Shown here: positions 25,699 to 37,381 of the stretch, one piece after another
How positions within the stretch are numbered: position 1 is the first letter of the stretch
Layout: every line of letters starts with the position of its first letter
NCBI GenBank assembly: GCA_030248065.1
Contig: JASAMV010007432.1
Span: 34,123-98,122 of the forward strand
Source of the DNA: Rhynchonema sp. JSB1_4
Taxonomy: Eukaryota > Nematoda > Chromadorea > Monhysterida > Xyalidae
Reading direction: 5' to 3'
Length of the DNA: 64,000 bases
Position numbers and translations under genes: made by a program
The notes under the pieces: generated by a model
What the model was told of the DNA's origin: nothing
What the model saw: the letters and a program-made list of their open reading frames with translations, nothing else
Database searches by the model: none

Positions 25699-26428
25699 TC
25701 AAACCAGATATGGTGAGACGCACACACCGTCGGCATTCAGAATGCAGCACGTGTCGTCCCCGCAGTTGCATTGGCAATTCAAGGTGATGCCCATCTGGTA
25801 CGGGCAACCCATCGTGTCGGACATGAAGAAGAAATCCTCGTCTGAAACCAGGCATCTTTATCTAATCTCACAAAAAAGGTTTTATTGCAGAAAGCGGTAT
25901 TGCTTACACCAGGCGCGGGGGTCGTTGGGGTCATTGTCGAGGCAGGTGTCCACACATTGACACTTCTCCCAGATACATCCTTGCACGAACGTGTAGGATG
26001 CACTGAATAGGATGCAATTTGACGTGTGATCAGGACCAGTATGCAATCGACTAGAAAATAACATACTCGCATTGGTTGTCCTCCATGCACTGCTTGAATG
26101 CGGCGTTTGATCGACACCTGTAAAATGAACATTCACATAGGAATTACCACTTCCGGGTCACCCTAGGTATACTACGGTCGTACTAACGCGTCATTTGGCA
26201 TTGGGTTGTATGGAACATCACACGTGCTTGACGTGTAGCACTGCGGATAGATGCCGGCGTACGGGTAGGTGCCACAACCGCTGGAAGGAAACAAGGACTG
26301 ACAATATTTTGCACATAGGTATATTTTGTTGCCCATGTTTCACCTGGATGTAGCACACGCAACTGTGCAGTCATGTGATGTGTGCATCTGCTCTGAACAG
26401 GTAGGTGGTGGCGGCGTCGGTGCTGCCG

Positions 26429-26459
<31 letters not shown>

Positions 26460-26789
26460 CGGTGGTGTTGTTGTTGTTGTCGGTGGTGTTGTTGTTGTTG
26501 TCGGTGGTGTTGTTGTTGTTGTCGGTGGTGTTGTTGTTGTTGTCGGTGCCGTTGTTGTTGTGTCCTTGTTTTTCCCTTTGCCTGCCTGGAACAAAAAATA
26601 CTATGAGACAGCACTTCTTGTCCTTTCATTTAATGTACACATACATATTGTATGTGCACGGCCACCGAAGTAGGATACGGCCGTGTGCTCCCACAGCAAT
26701 CGGAATTCTGATCAACCCAACGCACTCACCGGCGGCGGGGCCACAACAGCACAGACAAACACCAAACAACAGATGATCTTGGTGAACAT
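25699..26789 (-). CDS. Secreted cysteine-rich protein with Thr/Pro mucin-like linker
   Basis: Six exons in order: 26789-26730, 26585-26344, 26280-26188, 26117-26067, 26002-25908, 25841-25699, all in phase (227 aa). Exon 1 is a signal peptide, MFTKIICCLVFVCAVVAPPP. Exon 2 starts AGKGKNKD, then four PPTTTTT-type heptads and a longer Thr run ending AAPTPPPP, a likely O-glycosylated spacer. The rest is Cys-rich, with CGTYPYAGIYPQC, CRSNAAFKQCMEDNQC, VQGCIWEKCQCVDTC and a terminal LNCQCNCGDDTCC block, suggesting a compact disulphide-bonded extracellular domain. Family not recognised; an extracellular-matrix, mucus or cuticle role is possible. The heptads come from a (GTT)n-rich minisatellite, so copy number may vary. 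Confidence 0.8.
26425..26560. repeat. GTT-rich minisatellite inside the secreted-protein gene
   Basis: A GTT run followed by 21-bp units of the form GTCGGTGGTGTTGTTGTTGTT. On the minus strand each unit codes PPTTTTT. The 21-bp period keeps the frame. The long plus-strand Val/Leu ORFs here are its shadow. Confidence 0.9.
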
Positions 26790-27714
26790 TTTCGATGCCG
26801 GATATTTGCCAATTCAAGTATTAGTCAAAAAGTGAAATAGAAGTTCAAAACTTAACTTTGTGGAAAATGAAAATTTAACTTTATAGTTCGGTGTGGATGG
26901 TTTGGTTGGTCATAAAACCGGAATATCTTGTAATGACTGTCATTATTGGGCATGATATCTCAAATTATATCCATGCTGATGTACAGGGTATAGCAGTGCA
27001 TCAAAGGTATGTACCGCTGCATTAAATCCAGATTTTTCGGTTTTTGAAAGTCGTTACTATTATTGTCATCCTGTGAGGTCGGCGATCATCACATGATGCG
27101 GTCACTGGTATAGGTATACGTATGCCAAACTGAACTTGGTTTTTGGCTATTTTAGTTATCAGAGCCCGTTTTCACATGATCATTTTCACTGGATATAGCT
27201 TTTGTGATAAACGGTTATGTATTTTTATCGGGCAGGCTATTAGCAATATAAACCTTTGAAAAATTTTATCAGGTTCAATTGTCAAATAAATGCAATGTAC
27301 AGAAAACATGCAAGGACATCAGGGGATCACTGATAATTGTTGCTGCTACGAGAGGACTCAGCCACAAGCAAAACATCTTATCATGCTTGGCTGCGGTAAA
27401 TCAGTTTACTGTCAACCGAATAACTTCCCTTTCGGCAAAGAAACGACCATGCAACACCTTTGAATGTTTGTGGTCGGCATTGATCTGTGTTTCGAACCGA
27501 CTTCGCAACCTCCGTGTGTTCCTGACCATAACCATCCTGACCAGAACTTGTTGGTCTGCTTCGGTACCGTCGTGTGGGTGGCAACGCGACGTTTTTGAAG
27601 GGTTAGTAGACAAAGTAAAAAACCTTTTATGCTGGTGATCAGTAAATCTCGGAATCTAACAAATTGTCACGTGACCCGAACAGTGCACCGATTCGGTTCC
27701 GGTCGGTGTTGTCA
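26790..27714. other. Intergenic, no confident gene
   Basis: Upstream of the Cys-rich gene and downstream of the 137-aa TM gene. Minus-strand frames near 27400-27600 stay open for 60-70 codons and could be an alternative 3' exon of the TM gene, but no splice pair is convincing. Confidence 0.3.
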
Positions 27715-28128
27715 TCACAGCACAATTACTTCGTCACTACAGCGACTCTCGCCCGTTCGCGACTGTGGTGTCGACCTTCTGGGCGAGGTCTGTGTGATGC
27801 TGCTCTGTTCGATTTGTAAAATTGTGAACTTATTATCCGATGAAAATCGACATTTCTGCCCATCCGGCCCATTGCCGACCATTCCGAGTTGCCTGATGTT
27901 CAAAGGCAGGGGCAGAAGGTCGACGAGACGCGGCCGGAAACGTTCGGCCATTTCGGCCTTAAAACCCCAGAAGAATTTGTAGAATCCAATTGTTGAGATG
28001 AAGAAATAGAAGCAGAAGACGGACACGACGAGCATGAACGCACAGATGATGACGACGGATGTGGCTGAGTCGTTCTCATACGTGTCACGCTCGACCACCA
28101 CGTTAATCGACTCGGATGACAAACTCAT
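27715..28128 (-). CDS. Small single-pass membrane protein, 137 aa
   Basis: One uninterrupted frame from ATG (28128) to stop. A short acidic N-terminus with an NDS site precedes one strong TM segment (about residues 23-48, VVIICAFMLVVSVFCFYFFI), then a polar tail with FKAEMAERFRPR and a Ser/Thr-rich end finishing CSDEVIVL. The hydrophobic C-terminus could be a PDZ ligand; that is inference. TTTTTTCAG just before the ATG suggests a 5' UTR intron. An ATCAG inside LNIRQLG could be an alternative acceptor. Family not recognised. Confidence 0.55.
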   Translation of the reverse strand: MSLSSESINVVVERDTYENDSATSVVIICAFMLVVSVFCFYFFISTIGFYKFFWGFKAEMAERFRPRLVDLLPLPLNIRQLGMVGNGPDGQKCRFSSDNKFTILQIEQSSITQTSPRRSTPQSRTGESRCSDEVIVL

Positions 28129-28173
28129 TTTACTGACGTTTTTAATCTGAAAAAATGTCGCATACCCGCCCTT

Positions 28174-28363
28174 TCACTGCTTTGGTCGGAACGAATGGAA
28201 TAGAAGGAACTTGACGAAGGCTTCATGATCAATCGGGACTGGTTTGCCGATCACAAAGTTTCGTTTTCCGACAAAAGCAGCCTAAAAGGAGAGAAAAAAT
28301 CGAACTCACGTGGAGTTGAGGTCTACCATGAACTTGATCGGGTTCTTTTGTTGTTTGCCCCAT
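28174..28363 (-). CDS. Possible small two-exon gene, 53 aa
   Basis: Exons 28363-28310 and 28281-28174 are joined by a 28-nt stretch with an excellent donor (GTGAGT) and a pyrimidine-rich TTTTAG acceptor. The frame reads MGQTTKEPDQVHGRPQLH then AAFVGKRNFVIGKPVPIDHE and continues to stop after SFRPKQ. The very short intron argues against it; the splice-site quality and open frame argue for it. It could also be the end of an exon from an undetected upstream gene, or an upstream ORF of the 137-aa gene. Not recognised. Confidence 0.25.
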
Positions 28364-29087
28364 TTGAAACAAAATAAACCACAGCCGAGACAGACACACA
28401 AACACACTCAGCGGTTTTTTCAGTCAGAGTTCCGATATACATAATACAAAATGAGTGTATTCCCCAGAGGACTGAGACTACCCTCCTTCAATTTGCATGC
28501 AACAAAAACCCTCCGTCTAATGCACAGCTGTGATGTTCTTGTATCAATTTGTGTTTCTAATGAATTACTTTGCAGTATTAGTCGCGTGGAACTGCTGGAT
28601 TGTGAGTGTAACTAATTCGAGGGAACATTAGATGCAATCCCGCAGTCCCGTTCACATCAAGTTGAGCCCGGTCAAGATCGCAAGCTTGGTTCAAAGTGTT
28701 TGGCACAGCAATATTTTATTGCAAACGAATGAAAAATAGCGCAGAATACAGTAAGTGCAAATCTTTAGCACACGATTAGGAACTTTGAAATTGTACCAAT
28801 GGCAGTATGGATGATGTATAGCACACGCGCGATTTAACAAATGTCAAGTTACAAAAACAATGCCTATTTACAATGGTGAGATTGAGATCCATGAATAAAC
28901 ACAATATTTAGCAGTTTCTGAATCATACATAATATAGTGGAAGTAAGATTAAGACTTTACACGATCTTTACAAAGAAAGCAAGATAGACAACGCAAAACG
29001 CGCTTAGCGCAATGAGGAGGAGCAAACACGGGAGACGGGACAGCTGAATAAAAAAAAGTATCACACGTGTTTAATCAACCAATCAAA
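28364..29087. other. Spacer, likely 3' UTR of the Ig/FN3 gene
   Basis: AT-rich, no coding exon recognised. Minus-strand AATAAA (TTTATT near 28714) could be the poly(A) signal of the receptor gene ending at 29088. Confidence 0.35.
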
Positions 29088-32000
29088 TCAATCAGACAAA
29101 TTCTCATGACCTTCAGCCGATACCCTGATCATCTCAACTTTGCCATTCACAACAACCGAGTCCTGCGTGGGTGTCGAACCCGCGGTTGAGCGTGTGTGCG
29201 TGCGCATGATCGCCAGATGCGTGTGCACTGCGCTACCGCCACCAACAGTATTAGCCGTGTGCGTTGACATATCGCTGTGCTGGCTGGCACTTATGATGTT
29301 ATTGTTGTTGAACGGTTTGAATGTACTCAGCACCAAAGGTGGGTGCATCATGCTACCGTCAGGGCCAGGGTGTGATCCGCCACTCGAATTGCCGCTGTGA
29401 CATGAGTTCAGTGATGTGTTGAGATTAGTAGATGTTTGAGTCGGGATTGACCCGTTCCCAACAAGAAGTCCCGGTCCGGAACCGGCCGAATCGTTGTTGG
29501 ACTCCGGCGTGGAACGGGAATTGTTTGACGTCAACGGTGACGTGCCAATATCATTGGTGATGTTGTTGGGGCCCACCCGGTAGGGTGACAGATAGCCGGG
29601 ACCCACACCCGTCGGGGTACTCGATAATGCGGGCGCGGGCGGAGGGAGGTCGTCGTCGTCATCGACATAGCCGTAGACCGAAGGCGCTGAAACATCAAAA
29701 GGTGAACACTGAATCTGACGACTTTGTGCGCTTTCGCAGCCAGTGTTTGTGAATAATGTCGACCGCGCGAGCGTTCAAAAAACCAATCTCGTTCGTCTTT
29801 TTGTGGCCATCTGGTGCATCCACACTGACCGTGACCTGGTGCACGCCCCGTCTGCGAAAGCACGCATTCGAAATAATGAGCACCTCGCATTGCATCAAAC
29901 ATCAACGGAACGGAGTGAATAACTGGCTGATGTTTCATGAGTTGCGTTGAAAGATGAAAACAGTAACGCTCACCAGGTTGTTGCATCTCGTATTCACTAT
30001 ACGATGGTCGTACATGATGTTGTTGCTGTTGATATTGGTTGCTCCCCGATGCACCGCCACGTAATGTTCCATTTTTGAGCGTGCCATTAAGTCCGATCGT
30101 GCCCGATTGCATCAGTGGTAACATTGCATCACCTGATGAATGAAACATCACGTGCTCGGAATACTTGGATATCGGTCGTGGTCATGTGACTTTTTGTGAC
30201 ATTTCGAGATCTGGCGAATTCACTAATTTGACCAGCGTAAAGGTTTTTGGCATTACCTGTTTGACAAAAGCTCTTACAGTGGTGAAAATTGGTGGTATCA
30301 GGAAATTCCGAAATCAAAGATATAAAATGCTAACGTGCCAGATCCCAAGACTTGGCACCAGAAAATCTCAACAGTAGCCTTACCCTCATCCTCATAGACC
30401 ATCGGCAGACGTCGTTCGCCCCTTTGTGGTGACCGATTAGCCCCATGTGGCATTGTCCCTTGTGCTGAATCACGCTCGGGCACTTGCTTCAAATCATCTA
30501 GTGTGCCAGTGAGTGCCTCTTGGTACAGTGAAACATTACGTCTTTTCTGGGACTGCTGTTCGCGATAGATGCGGTGCGAAGCATCCAGGAACTTGCCGCG
30601 ACTTGCTGAAATTATGTTTCATAATTATGATGATTTATGTTGAAACTTTCAAAAAACCAAACACTACTGTACTAGCCTACTAAATAACCTTTGGTAATTT
30701 TGTGGCTTTTGCGACGACGAAAGCAGCACGCAACTGCACAACACACAATCAATGTGCACACAAGCGCCACAATGGCCAGAATCAGAATCACGATGCGGTC
30801 GTGCCTGTAAAAAATGGCCCAAAATTGTATTTTGACAAATAGTTTTTGGGTCAAAACACACCAAAGATAGTAGATTGAACACCAAAATTTTGAAATTTTG
30901 AACCAACAACCAACCGGATAAACAATTCCGTGACAAATCGTACAATCGGGTCCGATTGTGTGCTCGACCTTCTATTCGTGCCGTTCATCGGTGACGGGCT
31001 GGTTGGATACAGTTCATTGCTGGTTATCGGCGCAGACAGGGACCAGTCGTCGTCAGTGCCGGCAGCGCCATCAATTAGGGCTAAAATTTAAAGCAAAGTA
31101 AAGGTCAAACTGTGAACAAACATGGAAACAAATGTTAAAAAAAACTCGCATTTTGTCCACGAGGTGACTTCGTTTGATTCTGGTGACACGCCATATTCAT
31201 TCACGGCCAACATTCGGATGGAATAGGCGGTGGACGGGAGCAGATGGTCGAGGGTATGGGATCGTGATGAGATGTCCTCGATTGTGGCCTGTGTTTCGAA
31301 GGATAAAATAGACACGTAATGTTTCATTGCATAAAAGTCGTAAATCAGCTGTTGACGTCTGGGTTTGGTCCCCCATACGATCCCTGAGAAAGGGGATTTT
31401 ATGCCTCAAACGTGCCGTTAGATTCCCCGATGGGGTCCCCCAGTCACAAGAGTGAAATACTGCCGCAGCAATGCCACTCACATTGTACCAATGTTGGTGC
31501 GTGCTCTGTTTGGCTCGGTATTGCACGATAAAGGCGCGAACATTGACACTCTGTGGCAGGGTCCAGGTGATTTCGAGTGCATCTCTGGTCAGGGGTTTGA
31601 CTCTGAGAATCACCGGTGCCAAACGGGGTGGGTGTCCAATGAGGGTGACATAGGCACTGGTGGTGGTTGGGGACATGATCACCATCGCGACTGACTCGTT
31701 GGACAGAAGTGAATGGCCGTTGTTCAACTTGTAGCGCACGCGGAAGGTGTACCTGGAAGGAAACGACGTGTTTTGGATGCATGAGATCTTTCAGCATGAC
31801 TTTCGAAACCAACGTTGATCCGGGTCTGACATGACTGAATGTCGTCATCGTCACAGCTTCATCCAAATGTCGCTTTGCGTTGTGCCATTTTGTGTCGGGC
31901 GGCATTCGGATGTCTATTGAATAGCCGGTCACGTGCGCTGGGATTGAGGCCATTTCGAATTTATGCCACTGGAAATTGTCTTTTTACGTCATTTTCGGGT

Positions 32001-35000
32001 CAGATGTTTTGTTTCTACAACATGTCATATACCTTGACCAAAACGGAGCCTTCCAACTGTTCCAACTCTGGTGCCGGTAGCCGAATAGACAAGTAGTCGG
32101 GCTCGGCGGTTGTCGTCGCCTCAAACAGGTCGAAGTTCGACACCGGACGGGGGACAGGTGGTTCGGTAGTTAGGGATTCAGGGGATGGCACAAAGATGAA
32201 TTGCGGTCTGACAGTAGTGCTGGCGATGTGGTAGAAATCCGCACCTGAAAATCAGGATCAGATTCAGAGATGGTCTCCCAGCGAGCGGATGTCAAAAATA
32301 AATAAAGATTACCAACCTTCAACTCTGAGAAATGCGCTGGCCTTGTCCGTTGCCCCATTGAGTGACTCAGCCACACACGTGTACCAACCCTGGTCACGAT
32401 CTTGCACTGGGTCGATGTCAAGTGTACCACTGCCCATCACACGCATACGATCATTGTCCGGGGACAGTGGTTGTGAATCTGGGTGATGTTTCACTGTGTT
32501 CGGCTGAGGTCGAGCCTTGAATCCACAATTTTTAAGGATGCCTCAACTAACCTTTAGTCCAGTACACCCTCATGGGGCCACTTGACACAATACACATCAT
32601 TTGTGCCGGGTCACCCCTGGCCACGGTGATGTTGTGCGGTTTGTGCCGGATGCGGGCCTGGTCAAGGGGGGAGTCGATGGCACCGATGAATGGAATCGAC
32701 AGCTGTTGACGCTCGGATAGTTGCAGGTAGGCGGAGCTGCAAATGGTGGGCGCAGTCGTAGCTACATGGGGACATCAGCTCATGATCTTCGTAAACATGA
32801 TTCGCGCTCTGAACTGTTTTCACAGCCGCTGCACCAGAGGCGAATGCTGCAACTGGTCCCGTAACAACAAAAGCGCACACGACGATCAGGTTTTGTGCTC
32901 ATATGAAACATCATTGTTGTGGAAACGTACTTTCATTCCTGATATCATGACCACAACAGCGTATGGACAAAACAGAAAACCGAACATGAACTCACTCCGA
33001 GTCGCCGTGACTAAATCGTTCGTCACTGATGCCCGTCATGTTCCACGCACTTTGTGTCACACATTGAGCACTCACATTTGTGGCCACACCATTCGGGCTC
33101 AGTTTGGCGGACAATGCGTGAGGGGTCAGCGTGACCTACAAGTATGTAACGATTGCATGGAGTGGTCGAAATATTCTGCAACAACGAAGGGAAGATCAAC
33201 AAAAGACTACTACCTGTCCAATGATGGGCGAGCTGGTGGCGCTCACTGATTGGCCGTTGACAAACAGGTCCAGATAGGCACTCGGCTGTGCGGCTGCTAT
33301 TGTGTTGGACAACGTGCATGTCAGCTGAAATGGATTTGGATTACTGTAGATCGGTTACGGTAATATGATACGGTAGTACAACTTACCGTAACCTCCTGCG
33401 TCACACTGATGTCGACGTTCAAATTGGCGCGCGGCCTGCTCACCACATGCACATCGTACTGTGCACTCGGAGCTCGTTGCTCGTGTGCGTCTGATTGCAG
33501 ACCCATTGGCGCAGTGGTGCGACACTCGTACATACCTGCGTGTGAAACATTATGATTGTTAGGCTATCGTACTGTCACGTTGCTTTCTGTTTAAATTGTA
33601 CCTGAATCAGTTTGCGTGACATTTGAAATTATCAGACTGCCCCATTTCGCTTCGACTCGATCTTTCGACAGAAGAGGCGTTGAATCCACGGCGTCCAGCT
33701 AAAACATCAGATCAGTTTTCTGTAAAATTCGGCAAACATATTGTCACTGAATGGTTTGAAACATCGCCTAGCCTGACCTTTTTCCATTCGATCCGTCCCA
33801 AATCACTGATACATTCCAGTATCGCTTGTGAGCCTTCGGGCACCCAGATCCTGGTCTTAGGCTCGTCGGGCCATTGTAATCGGCCGACCGGCATTAGAAC
33901 TGGACCTGAGATGAAAATGTTTTGGGTAAAAGTTTGCCAAAAAAACATAAGACTTTAAAGAAATTCCCACCAGCAGGCGTCACTTCAGCGGCTCGACTTT
34001 CCGACACCCTCAACTTTATCCAATTTCGCTGGTGTCGGGTTCGGTTCGTGAGCGGGTTGCGGACGTGACATCGATATTTGCCTGAATCCTCAGGTTGGGC
34101 CAAGGCAAGTTGCAGTCCGGTCTGTGTCAGCCAGATGCGATCGTCTGGAATTCAACGGTTTCTTTGATCAGACAAGGTGTTCCTGGTTTTCATTTTTCGG
34201 TTCCCCTCTTTCGGTAAGTGCGTAACTGGTGTAACATTTAAGATTATGACATATCGTAATTACGATGACTGTATTTTTGGTATATTATCCCGCGGTCAAG
34301 GTTATTGCAGCACGCCGGTAGGTAAACTACAAGTTTGACCTTCTGGTCGCAGCTCGCGGATTGTAACCTAACCCATACTGTACATATAACATTCCGTTTG
34401 ATCCTAACGATTAGCAAAACATGTCAATTTATGTTTATCATCACGCAGTCAATGTTGGGTGATGTCTTTCTCATGCAACTTGGTTGACCATGACCAACCA
34501 AATGATCGGAGGCCTCAGGGGAAAGATCAATTCCCATAAGATACCGATACTGTCGGAATGGTTACTGTTTACAGCCAAGCCAGTTCTCTTTAACTGAAAA
34601 CAGTGGAGAAAGTAAACTATTCTGTAAAATGTGTTTTCATGCTCTGATCTGCGTACTCTCTGATTTCTCTCAAAAACTCCCCCTACCATTTTCCGTAATC
34701 ATTTCACTCTCGGTCGCGTCCAGGCGATTTCGAATGCGTTCAAAGCTGATAATCGGCGGTCCGGGGGTGCTTTTCGGCAATCCAAGGCACGGAATGTAGA
34801 CCAACTGGCCCTGGATGGTATCGATCTTCAGCCAATCAGCGTCGTTGGCTCCGCCTCCATGTCGACGATTGTAGTAGGATCGAGTCGGGAATTTGCCGAT
34901 ATCGGCCACCTTGAAAATCAGAATGGTCATCAACTTGATGAATCAGGCAGTTCACAGACCACTGTCAACAGACTCACTTGTACACTAATCGGTGCACTGG

Positions 35001-37381
35001 TCAAACGGACATGTTCGTGTTTGTCGAGGTTGCCAGCACAACGATAGGAGCCCTCGAGGTCGAATAGACCGGCGCGACCCGAACTCAGCAGTTGGAGGCT
35101 GCAAAATTGTTGGCGATTTAACTTTAATTTAACTTTTTTTAAATTTTAATTCTTAAAATAAAATGATTCAATACTGCCCCTCATTCCACAAGCCTCAAAT
35201 ATGTACGTTTCTGTTTGCTGGCCCCAAATTCTCAGTATCACATGAAGCATCACGCGGTGAGATGTTCAGATGGGAAGCAGTGAGTATCAAGAAATTGAAA
35301 TTAGGTCAGTGACACCTTACGAAAGTGACAAATGAGCCACGCCCATTGATGGACGGCACTTAATTCGGCATTAACACACCCATAAATACCCAATCCATTG
35401 GTGTTCGAATATGGGCATGATAGCAAGGGTTCCTGGGTCACATGAGCAGGGTTGGATTAAAAAATTTTTTTATTATCGAACTTTTTTTTTTAAAAAAAAA
35501 ACTTTTTAAAATTTTTTTTTTAAAATCACTTTTTTTTATTCCGGACCCCCAAAAAATTGGTTTCTAGAAAAATGAAATTTCTGAAGTCATGTTACCTAGG
35601 TATGTTTTGAGGGACACTAAAGAGAACTTCTCCACTGACTTGCATGTTTATGTCGATCACCTGCGATCTAGCCCATTTGGTCATAATTTGAGAACCCGCC
35701 CGAAGGTAACTCTGTGGGCATATATGACAAAGGGAAGACCAACCTTCTGTTTGTGAATTTGGGGATAAATTTGAAGAGAGATAAAGAGTTACACCACGCT
35801 CATGTTGTGTAACAAAAGCAACAAATGACAAATCCACACAACTGCAAATAGGCGAGCAAAGTGGAGTCTGTCGATAGCTTACGTCGATAGCTCAATAACT
35901 GCACAGTATACGGTATGGGGTGTCCTATATTATACGTGCAGCGATTGTTGGGATGTCTGGGAACTGTATGAGTCCATTACAACGCCATTTTAAACTGAAA
36001 TATAAGCGCCGCAGGCGATTTTTTGAGAATGATGAGCAATAAAACGCATGAAAACATACATTTTTACCTTAAAAAAAGTGAGAAAATAACGAAAAAAAGG
36101 GGAAAATAATAAAAAAAGTGGACTTACTTTTTAAAATTTTAAAATAAAAAAAGTGGCCAACTTTTTTTAAAAAAAAAAATTTTTTTTACAAAAAAATTTT
36201 TACTTTTTTTTTAAATCCAACCCTGCACATGAGAGCATTTGAATGGCACCCAATTTGTATGCTGTTTGTGCCACAATATACGTGATGAATTATTAACAAA
36301 GGCACACGTCCGACAAAAGAGACACAGAAGCACACACGAAGTGCAGCAATCCATCAAATCCTTATCAAACGAGCATCTACCCAACAACTAAGCCAAAGCC
36401 CCAACCTTGAGTCCTGCGCCACGGCAATGGAATCGATCTCGAGTTCATTACGAAACCATCTCACGTTCGACACCTTGACATCTGGTGTTGGCTCGTGTGC
36501 ACTCTTGGGCACGTCCACTGCACAATGCAGAGTGAGGGGATGGCCCTTGCGGAGGTAGGCACTCGTGGAGTTGATGTACAGACGAGGTAGATGCGTGACT
36601 GGAATCATGGATTGACATTACTGCAAACATAATGGTGTATGGCGTTTTCACAGACGGGCGGTACACCAAGTCATCATCAGGGCGCATGCACAGCATGCCC
36701 GTCTGACCTCTCAATAGAGGTCCAAACAAATTTTGAAGCCAACTATAATGCTGGGCGGAAACAGATGCCTTTTGAAAATGGTTCTGCGTTCAATCAAATG
36801 TTCACATCAAATCAAACGTTCACAGTGCCCTCAATCACGGGACTTAAAAAAGTAGAAAACAGACAATAAAAATAAACTGAAACAGAAAATTGTCTATGTG
36901 TCAACATGTTTGTATAGTCCAGCCACGAACTCATGAGACGACTTTTTTTGAAATTGGCTTGTGCGGATCCAACAATGTTCCGGTTCCACGTATTTCGGAA
37001 ATGAAAGAAAGAGAAACGCACGTATTTTTTAAAAACACGCTCTCCACTCGGTGCGTAAATTCCCTTTTGACTCCCAAAACATTTGTGTGCTGAACAACGC
37101 TGCTGTTCGCGTAAGCACGCAACAAATTGAGGTCAGCCAGCTGGAACTTGTCATCATCTCCCTCAGCCAATCTCTTTCTTTTGTTTGCGAAAACACGTGT
37201 ATCTGGAGCATTTTTGAATGCGGCCAAGCAAGCTTTAAAAAAAGTCGTCTCATAAGCTGGTGGCTGGACTATACCCACCTTTCACAATATCACTGTAACT
37301 GTTGACGATTGCTGCCCCGGTGGCAGTGACTAGCAGAAGGGAGGTAGCCAACAGGTGCAGAATTGGGGTTAACGAGTTCAT
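29088..37381 (-). CDS. Ig/FN3 transmembrane adhesion receptor (5 Ig + 2 FN3), 21 exons
   Basis: Exons: 37381-37279, 36598-36406, 35098-34978, 34909-34687, 34144-33971, 33905-33778, 33698-33602, 33535-33387, 33324-33214, 33135-33063, 32761-32552, 32478-32317, 32244-32033, 31968-31814, 31752-31482, 31288-31150, 31080-30915, 30804-30689, 30605-30384, 30132-29974, 29686-29088. All phases agree and give 1,260 aa. A signal peptide (ILHLLATSLLLVTATGAA) is followed by Ig domains with diagnostic GSYRC, DSGKYRC, DSGMYEC and GWYTC strands; one Ig (exons 8-11) is less typical. Two FN3 domains follow (RPGSTYTFRVRYKL; LPSTAYSIRMLAVNEYG), then a linker, one TM (VILILAIVALVCTLIVCC), RRRKSHK, and a long Asn/Ser/Gly/Pro-rich tail. 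This order is seen in IGSF9/Turtle and in NCAM/Fasciclin II; which orthologue is not settled. Intron 16 uses a GC donor. A neuronal cell-surface adhesion role is inferred. Confidence 0.88.
35447..36225. mobile_element. Non-autonomous hAT element in receptor intron 2
   Basis: The 779-bp element has inverted ends CAGGGTTGGATT / AATCCAACCCTG and is flanked by a perfect 8-bp duplication CACATGAG (35439-35446 and 36226-36233). The terminal CAGGG and 8-bp duplication are hAT hallmarks. Subterminal regions are long A/T homopolymers and there is no transposase ORF. Confidence 0.92.
36913..37273. mobile_element. Tc1/mariner-like MITE, copy 2
   Basis: Same family as 16422-16783, same orientation, with TATAGTCCAGCC ends. 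Its right end overlaps base 6 of the first intron of the Ig/FN3 gene, so the 5' splice site reads GTGGG from the host and TATAG from the element. Confidence 0.85.

Noticed and set aside
26326..26776. Plus-strand ORFs rich in Val or Leu
   Set aside because: Antisense shadow of the Thr/Pro minisatellite in the secreted-protein gene.
29088..37381. Assigning the receptor firmly to Robo or Dscam
   Set aside because: Domain count (five Ig, two FN3) does not fit Dscam or the three-FN3 Robo layout; IGSF9/Turtle and NCAM/FasII remain possible but orthology cannot be settled by eye.
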